From positions 1 through 64,000 of the forward strand of contig NZ_BOPZ01000006.1 of NCBI RefSeq assembly GCF_018332455.1: a stretch of 64,000 nucleotides of DNA. The letters are read 5' to 3'. The DNA is from Clostridium polyendosporum (GTDB taxonomy: Bacteria > Bacillota > Clostridia > Clostridiales > Clostridiaceae). The notes beneath the pieces are model-generated. The model was not told the origin of the DNA and made no database searches. It saw only the letters and a program-made list of their open reading frames with translations. Positions 1 to 8,273 of this stretch are shown here, piece after piece. The number at the start of each line of letters is the position of its first letter. Positions within the stretch are counted from its first letter, which is position 1. Made by a program: the position numbers and the translations under genes.

Positions 1-120
1 AAGGCGCAATATTCTAAAGTACATAATTCCTAAGGAACCGCCGTATACCGAACGGTACGTACGGTGGTGTGAGAGGTCGGAGAAATTATTTTATTTCTCC
101 TCCTACTCGATTTTCCGTAA
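1..120 (+). mobile_element. Group II intron, 3' end (domains V-VI)
   Basis: The first bases fold as the 3' end of a bacterial group II intron. A domain V hairpin has the lower stem ACCGCCGT/ACGGTGGT and a GAAC tip at about 37-71. It is followed by a domain VI stem (GGAGAAAT/ATTTCTCC, about 79-108) and a CTACTCGAT end near 117. No reverse transcriptase is visible; the rest lies outside the window. A degenerate copy of a dispersed palindromic repeat follows at once, which fits an exon lying between a terminator and that repeat. The exact intron boundary is inferred. Confidence 0.7.
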
Positions 121-176
121 TTTGCGAAGTGAAATTTAGGCGAAAGTAATTAGGTTTGATGTCTATTTTATCTTTA
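112..176 (+). repeat. Dispersed palindromic repeat, degenerate copy A
   Basis: This degenerate copy of a ~65-bp element has better copies at 11657, 12293, 38611 and 44482. It keeps the order of a GAAGTGAAATTT box followed by a GATG-centred dyad. It lies directly after the group II intron 3' end. The following bases up to 614 hold no gene that I can support. Confidence 0.4.
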
Positions 177-473
177 GTACTATGATTTATGATTAAAGTT
201 GAATTTTTTTAGGGATTGCAGGAATTTTATATTTGATTTATTACTTATTATATTATTTACCAGGCTACTCAAAATGGTGAATAATTTTAAAACCAATAGC
301 TATAAAATGTAGAAGGTGTGAAGAAGGTGAGGGAGCAAAATAGGCTAAGAAAACAAAGGGAGAAAGAAAATTCGATATTAAGCGAATATGAGTTAAAATT
401 TATTTGTTTTTTAGAAGAGCCCGTCAGCAGTTCTGCTGTTGCATTAATACAATAACAGCCTATTGACTCTTAT

Positions 474-525
474 AAAAAGGCAGTCATATGAATTGAAAAT
501 ATAATTCACTAACTGCCTTTTTCTT
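474..525. terminator. Rho-independent terminator, possibly bidirectional
   Basis: The arms AAAGGCAGT (476-484) and ACTGCCTTT (512-520) enclose an inner TGAATT/AATTCA stem and end in a T-run. The stem is flanked by A-runs on one side and T-runs on the other. It is the only clear structure in the 177-614 gap and lies downstream of the minus-strand IS4-type remnant. Confidence 0.6.
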
Positions 526-614
526 ATACATTACTTATTATGAATATTATTCCATTAAATTTATATAGACTAATTCTACATTAAACGAAAGCAAAATTTT
601 CAATTTTGCGAGTA

Positions 615-1142
615 CTAGCCTGTTTTAAAATATTCGATAAAATACTCATCATAAGCTTCAAGTAAATTAGAACGGATTATTCGAGTTAGCATAAGCATTG
701 AGTACTTTACTTCAGTATTTCTAGCTTTACAGCTTAGATAAATTAACATATAAGTTATTAATGCTGAGAATATTTGAATCTTTATCGCATTTTCGTTGTA
801 TCCTATAAATTTCTTTATTCTAAGATTTTGTTTTATCCATTTAAAAAAAACTTCTATTTCCCAACGGTTCTTGTAGATTGCAATTATATCTTCTTTCGAT
901 AAATTGAAAATATTAGTTATAAATGTTACTGGCTCATCATTTTCATCAAATGTCATTATCTCCCTATAGCTATTAAACGTTAAATTTCCGCTAGATGTAG
1001 AACCCATGATAACTTCTGTATCATATACATTATTAGTGGGCTCCGCGTCGATAATCCTTTCTTCCATTACCGCTGCATTTTTTAATCCTCGAGTAACAAA
1101 CTTTATACCTGCTTCATTTAGTTTATCGTACCATCTATATTT
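615..1142 (-). pseudogene. IS4-family transposase, C-terminal remnant
   Basis: The open frame encodes the last ~175 residues of a DDE transposase. It holds the YKNRWEIEVFFKWIKQ segment typical of the IS4-type catalytic C-terminus, where the E of the WEIEVFFK block is the third acidic residue. The frame stays open upstream of the apparent ATG at 1067 (a YRWYDKLNEAG stretch) and then meets a stop near 1145, so the N-terminal half with the first two acidic residues is missing. It is a dead copy. 1145-1271 holds nothing recognisable. Confidence 0.8.
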
Positions 1143-1271
1143 TTATGTGTCTAACAAATCTAGTATAGTCTAAAGTAAGTACTCAATTAATTTTACGAAA
1201 ATTGGTTCTTATGATGAATTTATAAAGGAGAATTCATAAGTGTTAAAAATAAACCTTTAAGGTCTGTTTTT

Positions 1272-1395
1272 TTATAAAGTTTCCGTAGTGCGCGCAAAAA
1301 CATTATCAAGCTCAATCGTAGACTCTCTCGCAAGGGTGTCAGGCAGTGCACCAAGATAGGTAGGAATAAGTTTTATTTGCAATATAGTATATTTT
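1272..1395 (-). pseudogene. C-terminal fragment of an unidentified protein
   Basis: The minus strand carries an open stretch of about 40 codons ending in TAA at 1272-1274. It reads ...TYLGALPDTLARES followed by TIELDNVFAR and a short tail. Its composition is protein-like and unlike random AT-rich sequence, but it has no start codon or ribosome site and a stop lies just upstream. I read it as the tail of a deleted gene and cannot name the family. Confidence 0.3.
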
Positions 1396-1476
1396 AAAAT
1401 TAATTGACTATACTATATAACATGTAAAAAATTACAAAAAGTTCAAGTGAGTAATAATGATCAAGGAGGCAGGCAA

Positions 1477-2886
1477 TTGGTAGAAAAACAAACAGTATGG
1501 GTACGAAATCCTGAATATACTTTGCATTATTGGGATAAGGAAACCTATTTAGGTCTTATTAGAAACAAAAATAGCGGTGAAACGATGATTTTATCACCAC
1601 TGTCATTGATTATATATACATTCAGTGATGGCAAGTTTACCATCGATGATGCCTATGCACTGATTGAGTCTTATAAATCCTCGAATCCCATAATCAATAG
1701 TATGGATACAGATATCAAATGGTCTTTCAAAAACCTTATTGAGAAAGGGGCTATTTTGCCGTCAGACGAAGAGGGGAATCGGGTATCTGATAGAGTGGTC
1801 GGATCCAGGAAGAAAGTTCCTGAATTGAGCAGCATTTACCTCTATGTTACTCAGGCATGCAATCTAAGATGTGCCCACTGCTATCAAAGAACAGACTTTA
1901 CCAATAAGGGTAGAAGTCATGATTTCAATCAGGATGTTTCAATGGATGACATATTTAGTGTTATTGATGAAGCTATCCCTTTGGGGCTCAGCATAGTAAA
2001 AATAACAGGTGGAGAGCCTCTTCTCCGTCCAAACATAAAGGAACTGATTACAGGTCTGGTGGCACGGAACGTGGAGGTTGCTATTGAGACGAACGGAACA
2101 ATGATTGACAGCAAGATGGCAGCTTTTCTTGCAAAAAACATGGTTAATATATCTATAAGCCTTGACGGTTCGACGGCGGAGAGGCATGACAAGATAAGGA
2201 GGGTTAAAGGCGCATACGACCTAGCTATACAGGCGATAAAACACCTTGCTCCTATTACATCCACCCTAAAAGTCATTACCGCAGTATCAAAAGACAATAT
2301 AGATGATATTGAGAATATAAGTCGCCTTATTGCAGGCATGGGAGTAAAAGAGCATAAGATAAACCCTGTCAATGAGCTTGGAATTACCGGAGAGCGTGAA
2401 ATAAGAAAGATAATGCTCAATCCTATCGAAGTGCACGAATTGTTTAAAAACTTACAGAAAAAAGACTTTGAAAAGAAATATGGGCTTCATCTTTTCATGG
2501 AAGGACCTCCATCATTCTTTAAATTAAAGGAAATAGCACTTGGACAGTGTGGGAGCTGCCCATTCCTCAATATTCTCGGTGTGCTCAGCAATGGGGAACT
2601 GTCATTCTGTGGCATAGGCTATACGGAAGGCGAACTGAAGTTTGGCAGTGCGGGTATGTCGTCTGTAAAGAATATCTGGGAGAACAATGAAATTCTAAAA
2701 GAGGCAAGAGAATGCATGCCGAACGGTATAACGGGCGTTTGCAACAAATGTGTTTTATTGGATAGATGCCATGGGAGTTGCAGAGCGTTAGCGTATCAAG
2801 GTAAGAGGGTTTTCTCAGAGCCTCATCCGTGGTGCCAGTATTTGTATGAAAGGGGCGTATTCCCAGCGGAATACCTTGTCCAATAA
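1477..2886 (+). CDS. ccpM: SPASM radical SAM maturase for Cys-rich peptides (CcpM-like)
   Basis: This enzyme should bind a [4Fe-4S] cluster and S-adenosylmethionine through CNLRCAHC (CX3CX2C, residues 128-135 from the chosen start) and install a modification in the peptides encoded just downstream. The first ~90 residues resemble a PqqD-like peptide-recognition domain. A GGEPLLRP SAM-binding motif follows. A Cys-rich SPASM region closes the protein (CGSC, CGIG, CNKC, CHGSC and a final WC), for auxiliary clusters. I chose TTG 1477 because AAGGAGG lies at 1463-1469; the upstream GTG at 1447 has no such site. The architecture and linkage match my recollection of the clostridial CcpM class. The peptide chemistry cannot be read from sequence. 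Confidence 0.8.
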   Translation: MVEKQTVWVRNPEYTLHYWDKETYLGLIRNKNSGETMILSPLSLIIYTFSDGKFTIDDAYALIESYKSSNPIINSMDTDIKWSFKNLIEKGAILPSDEEGNRVSDRVVGSRKKVPELSSIYLYVTQACNLRCAHCYQRTDFTNKGRSHDFNQDVSMDDIFSVIDEAIPLGLSIVKITGGEPLLRPNIKELITGLVARNVEVAIETNGTMIDSKMAAFLAKNMVNISISLDGSTAERHDKIRRVKGAYDLAIQAIKHLAPITSTLKVITAVSKDNIDDIENISRLIAGMGVKEHKINPVNELGITGEREIRKIMLNPIEVHELFKNLQKKDFEKKYGLHLFMEGPPSFFKLKEIALGQCGSCPFLNILGVLSNGELSFCGIGYTEGELKFGSAGMSSVKNIWENNEILKEARECMPNGITGVCNKCVLLDRCHGSCRALAYQGKRVFSEPHPWCQYLYERGVFPAEYLVQ

Positions 2887-2949
2887 TAATTTTTTGTAGG
2901 TTGCAGCCTGACATAAAATACTAAATAAAAAGATTTCGGAGGTAGGAAA

Positions 2950-3129
2950 ATGAGTGAAAACTATAAAGCTGTTGTTGAACTGAGGTCTAAGTATGAAGCT
3001 TTGTTGAAGAAGGCTGCAAAACTCGGAGCATGTAATCTGCGTATTGACAAGGATAGCAATATTATGGGCTGTGGTAGTGGCATGAAGTGCTCTACAGGCG
3101 ATGAGTTTTCTGATGAAAGAAGAAAGTAA
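2950..3129 (+). CDS. Cys-rich RiPP precursor peptide 1
   Basis: This 59-residue peptide has a GGAGG ribosome site at 2938-2942. An acidic/basic helical leader contains an ELRSKYE motif. The C-terminal core has Cys28, Cys41 and Cys47, with C41-x2-G-x2-C47-x2-G. The core spacing matches peptides 2 and 3, and the leader motif E-[IL]-R-x-[KQ]-Y is shared by all three. It lies between the maturase and peptide 2 on the same strand with short gaps, so co-transcription is likely. It differs from its siblings by the extra Cys28 and a longer tail. The product is probably a modified bacteriocin-like or signalling peptide; the activity is unknown. Confidence 0.8.
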   Translation: MSENYKAVVELRSKYEALLKKAAKLGACNLRIDKDSNIMGCGSGMKCSTGDEFSDERRK

Positions 3130-3142
3130 AGGAGGGTTAGAA

Positions 3143-3334
3143 ATGGCAACAAGTAATGAAGCAAATTTAAATGAAAACTTTCTGGAGATAAGGAAGAAAT
3201 ATACTGTCATTCTAAAAGAAATATTGGATAAATATGATACACTTCCAGACTGGGTTTTTAGTAGCGAAGCTAGAGGAGAAGCTGGAGGATGCTCTGTTGG
3301 CGAAAAATGCTCGGTGGGAGATGTAAAGAAGTAA
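3143..3334 (+). CDS. Cys-rich RiPP precursor peptide 2
   Basis: This 63-residue peptide starts at ATG 3143, which has AGGAGG at 3130-3135. The frame is open further upstream, but that stretch overlaps the end of peptide 1. The leader holds EIRKKY. The short core is CSVGEKCSVG (Cys50, Cys56), an exact C-x2-G-x2-C-x2-G with a nearly perfect internal duplication, ending GDVKK. There is no signal peptide or GG-type cleavage site, so leader removal and export would need factors not visible in this window. Confidence 0.85.
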   Translation: MATSNEANLNENFLEIRKKYTVILKEILDKYDTLPDWVFSSEARGEAGGCSVGEKCSVGDVKK

Positions 3335-3362
3335 TTTATAATCAAAAAAGGAGGAATAGTGC

Positions 3363-3560
3363 ATGAGTACCATAAATTCTGATAAACTGATTGAAATTAG
3401 GTCGCAGTACAACAATATGGTGGAAAGGTTTGCTGAGATGGAACCGTTGATAAGGAAAAGATTGGACCTTGTTGCTACAACTTGCCATGGCGGGCAGTAC
3501 TGCCACGGTGGCACAGCCAAAACACCTGATTTTGATAATCCTATTAACAAAGCTCTATGA
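3363..3560 (+). CDS. Cys-rich RiPP precursor peptide 3
   Basis: This 65-residue peptide is preceded by AGGAGG at 3350-3355. The leader holds EIRSQYN. The core is CHGGQYCHGG (Cys41, Cys47), the same C-x2-G-x2-C-x2-G frame with His-Gly filling instead of Ser-Val-Gly, followed by a 15-residue tail ending NPINKAL. The variable residues between fixed Cys and Gly positions are what one expects of paralogous RiPP precursors modified by one enzyme. The 3561-3692 gap to the next gene shows no clear terminator. Confidence 0.85.
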   Translation: MSTINSDKLIEIRSQYNNMVERFAEMEPLIRKRLDLVATTCHGGQYCHGGTAKTPDFDNPINKAL

Positions 3561-3692
3561 TTAAATAATTTGGTTAGAGTCAAACTGTTAAATTATGTAT
3601 TCTCTATTCATATAGAAAATGATATCACTCGAGAGAGACTTTAGGATCATTTAACTGTCTATGCCAATATAATTATAATTACTATTAAGAAA

Positions 3693-5090
3693 ATGGTGCT
3701 TTATATGATTAATAATTCTTACATAAATATATTTCATATATCCGGTGACACTATACCTTATGAGCTGCTGTTTCTAACAGGACATCTTGATTATCACGAA
3801 ATCCAATATAAAATATATGAAATCAATTGGAAAGACCCCGTTTTGCCGGAGGTTCAGGGCGAAAATTTCATATCAATCATATTTGCAAGCAAGTATGATG
3901 AGAAATTTATAATATTAAATAGATTGAGGGCCTTTCTAGAAGATTTTGGAAAAGTTATAATAATAGGGTGGTTAGCTTCATACAAAAGGGATGAATTGGT
4001 TGACGGTCTTTCAGAGAACGAGATACTTATATACGGTGATTACCAAAAAACCCTTTCAGAGCTGCTGAAAACTCTAATTGCTGCTAATGGTGCAGATGGC
4101 TGGCTTGTTTTTGGTGGTAGCCCTATTCGTGGTGAATTGTGGAACCCGGATGAATATCTTATGACTGAATGTGATAGCTACATAAAGGGAAAAACCGGGT
4201 ATGTCCTTTACAGCACAGGTTGCAACAGGATCTGCGCTTACTGTTCTTGCGGGGCGAATTATAAAAGCGTTTATAACGAGGCAGACCTAATAAGGAAAAG
4301 AAAAACGGTTGATGTTTTTAATGACATTGAAAGGCTTTATAAAAAGGATATAAAAAGGATCAGGCTTGTAGCCGAACAGGTGCTTCATGAGGATTTTGAA
4401 AAAAATCATGATTTTTTTCAGTTGTGCGAAATGCTGAACAGTTCAGGGCTTAGCGACATCAGGCTTGAATTCACCACATCAACGTTTGATGTGGTTCAAA
4501 ACATTGGTATATTGGAGCGGGCCGCAAAAAAAGTTAACCTGGCGCTATACCTGAATATTGACTTTGTGTCGCAGGATGTACTGGACAAATTCAAGCTACC
4601 TTCAAGTCTTTCCAGCCATAGGGAGGCCCTCAAATTTTGCAGTAAGGAAAAAATACCCTTTAATATTAATTACATATTTTATCACCCATGGCTGAATGAA
4701 AAAGGGATAAATGATTTGATAGGATTCCTTAAGGAGACATCGGGTTATTTTTCACATAATCCCACGCCTTTTGGCTACTTGGTCATAACTCAGATGCTTC
4801 TTACCTCTTTCAGGCCATCTTCTTATGAACCGTCCGACCCGGTGTTGAAGGCCGAGGAACTGACTGTTACTCCTACGCCTAAGGTGTCAAATTTTTCCAA
4901 TATACTGTTCAAAGTGTTGAGTGAGCATAAGGAATGGTTTGCACCGATAGTAATATCATACGAAAAAGAGGAGGTTAGCAGGTTTATAGATATACTGGAG
5001 CGACTTTTCCAAATCATTCCCTCACATCAGATGGATGAGTATGAAGAGAATGACGCTGTAAGCAGCATTTTGGGGGAGTTTGATGTATAA
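3693..5090 (+). CDS. Second radical SAM protein of the RiPP locus, with B12-binding-like N-terminal fold
   Basis: This 465-residue protein carries CNRICAYC (CX3CX2C, Cys177/181/184, with an extra Cys186), so it is a radical SAM enzyme. The ~150 residues before it alternate hydrophobic strands and helices. The stretch KVIIIGWLASYKRDEL then ILIYGDYQKTLSELL mimics the end of the cobalamin-binding Rossmann domain seen in B12-radical SAM enzymes. No DxHxxG cobalamin-ligand motif is evident, so the domain may be degenerate. A helical C-terminal region follows. It may correspond to the uncharacterised partner often found with CcpM clusters. Either ATG 3693 or ATG 3705 could be used, and neither has a strong ribosome site. 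Confidence 0.7.
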   Translation: MVLYMINNSYINIFHISGDTIPYELLFLTGHLDYHEIQYKIYEINWKDPVLPEVQGENFISIIFASKYDEKFIILNRLRAFLEDFGKVIIIGWLASYKRDELVDGLSENEILIYGDYQKTLSELLKTLIAANGADGWLVFGGSPIRGELWNPDEYLMTECDSYIKGKTGYVLYSTGCNRICAYCSCGANYKSVYNEADLIRKRKTVDVFNDIERLYKKDIKRIRLVAEQVLHEDFEKNHDFFQLCEMLNSSGLSDIRLEFTTSTFDVVQNIGILERAAKKVNLALYLNIDFVSQDVLDKFKLPSSLSSHREALKFCSKEKIPFNINYIFYHPWLNEKGINDLIGFLKETSGYFSHNPTPFGYLVITQMLLTSFRPSSYEPSDPVLKAEELTVTPTPKVSNFSNILFKVLSEHKEWFAPIVISYEKEEVSRFIDILERLFQIIPSHQMDEYEENDAVSSILGEFDV

Positions 5091-5249
5091 AAAAAGAAAT
5101 CCTGGTTAGTAATCTATACTGAATTAATCCAAAATAAGCGGAAAACAGATGGCCTTCACTTCCTATTTATTTAAAAGGCTCTGTTAAAAGAAAATGTTGA
5201 TATTGGTATAGTAATTATGAACTGACCCCATTTTGTTAGACATATTTAT

Positions 5250-5567
<318 letters not shown>

Positions 5568-5743
5568 ACTAGCGAAGCATTTATAGCACAACTACTGGAG
5601 TTATTCAGGTACATCGAAGGATGGTACAACAGAGAACGAATACACAGCTCTATTGGATACCTTACACCACAAGCAAAAGAAGATTTAGCAAGAGCAGCTG
5701 ATTTTTAAAAAAATAATTGTGTCCAAAATATTGACCTAGGTCC
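5568..5743 (+). pseudogene. IS3-family transposase OrfB, C-terminal fragment (right)
   Basis: The plus frame from 5568 to the TAA at 5706-5708 encodes the last 46 residues of another IS3-type OrfB, with the diagnostic [16 protein letters not shown] block. An IS-end-like TGTGTCCAAAATATTGACC follows at about 5718-5736. It is divergent in sequence from the fragment to the left, so they come from two different elements. 5744-5836 is AT-rich with nothing recognisable. Confidence 0.8.
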
Positions 5744-5836
5744 ACTTCTTTTGTTTTTAACAACATAAAAATATTACAATATTTGTTTTTATCTTAAAAA
5801 AACATGAGATATGCATATATCATTAAAGCTTTATCA

Positions 5837-5880
5837 ATATGCACGATAACTTTGCGATGGTTATCGTGCATATTTTTTAT
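5837..5880 (+). terminator. Hairpin of the ATATGCACGATAAC family
   Basis: Fourteen-bp perfect arms (ATATGCACGATAAC at 5837-5850 and its complement at 5860-5873) are followed by a T-run. Related hairpins stand at 17047, 20742 and 23261. Three of the four (5837, 17047, 23261) lie shortly before a MerR-type promoter, which suggests a transcription stop insulating that promoter or a mobile repeat carried with it. Confidence 0.7.
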
Positions 5881-5888
5881 AAAATCTC

Positions 5889-5919
5889 TTGACTTGGAGT
5901 CCACTCCAGATGATAGCCT
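5889..5919 (+). promoter_or_regulatory. MerR/AdhR-type promoter-operator 1
   Basis: TTGACT, a 19-bp spacer with the dyad TGGAGT-CC-ACTCCA, then TAGCCT. The over-long spacer with a central dyad is the hallmark of promoters activated by MerR-family DNA distortion. It is the first of two tandem sites before the iron-sulfur flavoprotein gene. Confidence 0.75.
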
Positions 5920-6009
5920 ATTATTAGGCAGTGAATCTGTTAAGTGAAAGAGAAGTGTGTTGCAAACGAAAGAATATATCGTCAGAAATTTTTTTCAAAA
6001 AGAAACTTC

Positions 6010-6040
6010 TTGACTTGGAGTTAACTCTAACTGATAGGGT
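6010..6040 (+). promoter_or_regulatory. MerR/AdhR-type promoter-operator 2
   Basis: TTGACT with a 19-bp spacer containing TGGAGTTAACTCTA, then a poor -10 (TAGGGT). The weak -10 suggests strong dependence on the activator. It lies 70 bp before the ATG at 6110. Confidence 0.75.
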
Positions 6041-6109
6041 ATTAGTATAGAAAGGTTATTAATAGTTTAAAAAGATAAAACATAATTAAGAAGATGGAGG
6101 ATGATAGAG

Positions 6110-6649
6110 ATGAATAAAAAAGTATTAGTGCTGTCCGCAAGCCCAAGAAAAGGTGGAAATTCAGAAATGTTATGTGACCAGTTCATGCTAGGAGCAAAAG
6201 AGTCAGGAAATCAGGTAGAGAAAATTTTTGTAGGAGATAAAAAGATCAACTATTGTGTGGCTTGCGATGGCTGTAAAAGAAATAACGGCAATTGTGTTTA
6301 TAAAGATGACATGGCTGAAGTTTTGGAAAAAATGATTGCAGCTGACGTAATTGTTATGGCAACCCCTGTTTATTTTTATACAATGGATGGACAGATGAAA
6401 ACATTAATTGACAGAACGGTTGCAAGGTATACCGAGATTAGAAATAAAGAATTTTATTTTATTGCGACTGCAGCGGATGACAGAAAGCAGGCAATGGAAA
6501 GAACGTTGGAAGGCTTCCGTGGATTTACCTGCTGCCTGAGTGGAGCAAAAGAAAAAGGTATTATTTATGGAACAGGAGCCTGGAATAAGGGAGACATTAA
6601 AGGAAGCCAGGCTATAAAACAGGCTTATGAAATGGGCAAAAATGTATAA
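6110..6649 (+). CDS. Iron-sulfur flavoprotein / NAD(P)H-dependent FMN reductase
   Basis: This 179-residue flavodoxin-fold reductase opens with VLVLSASPRKGGNSE, the FMN-phosphate loop of this family. It has a compact cysteine motif at Cys49, 52, 55 and 62 (C-x2-C-x2-C-x6-C), as in Isf proteins that hold a [4Fe-4S] cluster beside FMN. It should act in the cytoplasm, passing electrons from ferredoxin or NAD(P)H to quinones or other electrophiles. The frame is open from 6101, but that ATG abuts the GGAGG; ATG 6110 has correct spacing. It is first in an operon with the MATE gene 15 bp downstream, under two MerR-type sites. A broken copy of its N-terminus lies at 23884. Confidence 0.85.
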   Translation: MNKKVLVLSASPRKGGNSEMLCDQFMLGAKESGNQVEKIFVGDKKINYCVACDGCKRNNGNCVYKDDMAEVLEKMIAADVIVMATPVYFYTMDGQMKTLIDRTVARYTEIRNKEFYFIATAADDRKQAMERTLEGFRGFTCCLSGAKEKGIIYGTGAWNKGDIKGSQAIKQAYEMGKNV

Positions 6650-6664
6650 ATAGGAGGACTAAGA

Positions 6665-8035
6665 TTGGAGCAGACATCTTTAGCAACAAAAAAGTTATTT
6701 ACGAAAGAGTTATTTACTAATGGGGATTTATTTAAATTATTTCTACCAATTATCATAGAGCAGTTTTTAGAATATCTGGTGGGATTGGCAGATTCAATTA
6801 TGGTAGCATACGTGGGGGAATCTGCGGTGTCTGGTGTATCTTTGGTAGATTTCGTCATGGCATTGATTATTAGTTTGTTCGCAGCACTATCTACTGGAGG
6901 TGCGGTCATTGCAGGACAGTATATGGGTAAGAAGCAGATAAAAGAAGCAAGAGAAGCAGCGAATCAACTAGTATGGTTTGCCGGTGTTAGTTCCGTGATA
7001 ATCATGGTTATAATCTATCTAGTGAAACCACTTATTTTAAATGGTTTGTTCGGACAGATTACTGATGAAGTGCGTAGGCATGCGAATATCTACCTGATGA
7101 TTACAGCAGTATCTATTCCGTTCCTTGCGCTATATAATGCAGGAGCTGCAATTTTCCGTACTATGGGAAATTCAAAATTGCCAATGAAAATAATGCTGGC
7201 TATGAATATAGCCCACGCAATAGGAAATGCAATACTTATTTACGGCTTCAACTTTGGAACTGCAGGTGTTGCTATACCTACATTGATATCACGTATTGCT
7301 GCTGCAGTTATTATTATCACATTAGCTTTAAACAAAAATCAAACAATATATATAAAGAGAAGTTTAAAACACAAATTTAACTGGCCAATGATTAAAAGAA
7401 TCTTAAGTATTGGTGTTCCGTATGGATTAGAAAATGGCTTATTCTTTTTTGGAAGAATTATTGTATTAAGCCTAGTTGCTACCTTTGGTACTGCAGCAAT
7501 TGCAGCAAATGCGGTGTCAGGCACCATTGTAATGTTTCAAGTGCTGCCAGGTATGGCAATTGGTCTTGGATTAACTGTGGTTATATCAAGATGTGTCGGT
7601 GCCGGGGATTATGAACAGGCTAAATATTATACTAAAAAGATTATGGGGATTGTGTATGCGGCTCAGGTGGTGAGCTGTATATTGGTACTTGCTTTACTGC
7701 CTTTCATAATGGATGTTTATGGATTATCTGAGATTGCAACGACCTTGACTATGCAGAATGTTTGGTGGCATGCAGGATTTATGGTTGTAATTTGGCCACT
7801 TGCTTACACCTTACCAGTAACCTTCCGTGCATCTGGAGATGCCAAATTCCCGATGATGGTTGGAATTTTGTCCATGTTTTTCTGCCGTATTGCCTTAGCC
7901 TATCTACTAAGCATTTATTTCAACATGGGAATGTTCGGCACATGGGTGGCTATGTTTATTGACTGGATTGTGAAGGCAATCATTTCTGTATACCGATATA
8001 TCAGTGGAAAATGGACGAATTTCTACGCAATTTAA
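6665..8035 (+). CDS. MATE-family multidrug/cation exporter
   Basis: This 456-residue membrane protein has about twelve hydrophobic segments and the duplicated MatE architecture. The first half starts FLPIIIEQFLEYLVGLADS and the second half VPYGLENGLFFFGRIIV. It should export cationic compounds or conjugates using a Na+ or H+ gradient. Translation starts at TTG 6665, with AGGAGG at 6652-6657. It follows the flavoprotein gene closely and is likely co-induced with it. The substrate cannot be predicted. The gap after it (8036-8167) has no gene. Confidence 0.85.
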   Translation: MEQTSLATKKLFTKELFTNGDLFKLFLPIIIEQFLEYLVGLADSIMVAYVGESAVSGVSLVDFVMALIISLFAALSTGGAVIAGQYMGKKQIKEAREAANQLVWFAGVSSVIIMVIIYLVKPLILNGLFGQITDEVRRHANIYLMITAVSIPFLALYNAGAAIFRTMGNSKLPMKIMLAMNIAHAIGNAILIYGFNFGTAGVAIPTLISRIAAAVIIITLALNKNQTIYIKRSLKHKFNWPMIKRILSIGVPYGLENGLFFFGRIIVLSLVATFGTAAIAANAVSGTIVMFQVLPGMAIGLGLTVVISRCVGAGDYEQAKYYTKKIMGIVYAAQVVSCILVLALLPFIMDVYGLSEIATTLTMQNVWWHAGFMVVIWPLAYTLPVTFRASGDAKFPMMVGILSMFFCRIALAYLLSIYFNMGMFGTWVAMFIDWIVKAIISVYRYISGKWTNFYAI

Positions 8036-8167
8036 TTGATATACTTCGTTATCAATTATTATTAGAATTATCTACTCATCAGTTGTATTGATGGTGTTTG
8101 TAAAATCAACAATGGAATTGATGTGAATATATGCGCTGATAAAAGTTAGAATAAATGGAAAAAACTA

Positions 8168-8198
8168 TTGAGTTTGAGTTCACTCCAAGTGGTAGAGT
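8168..8198 (+). promoter_or_regulatory. MerR/AdhR-type promoter-operator 3
   Basis: TTGAGT, a 19-bp spacer containing TTGAGTTCACTCCAA, and TAGAGT as the -10. The geometry is identical to the other sites. It lies before the aldo/keto reductase. Confidence 0.7.
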
Positions 8199-8273
8199 TT
8201 AGATAGCAGGAGGAAATAATTTAAAATCAAACAAAAATAATAAATAAGTAAAAATCAAGGAGGAAATACAGAG

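Noticed and set aside
1400-1446. TTGACTATACTATATAACAT as a promoter for the maturase
   Set aside because: The hexamers cannot be placed with normal spacing without forcing, so it is left unassigned.
7762-7962. Frames inside strong genes on either strand (for example within MATE, larC, the tectonin gene and the zinc-repeat gene)
   Set aside because: They are out-of-frame shadows with no ribosome sites. The GC-rich genes in particular throw long shadows.
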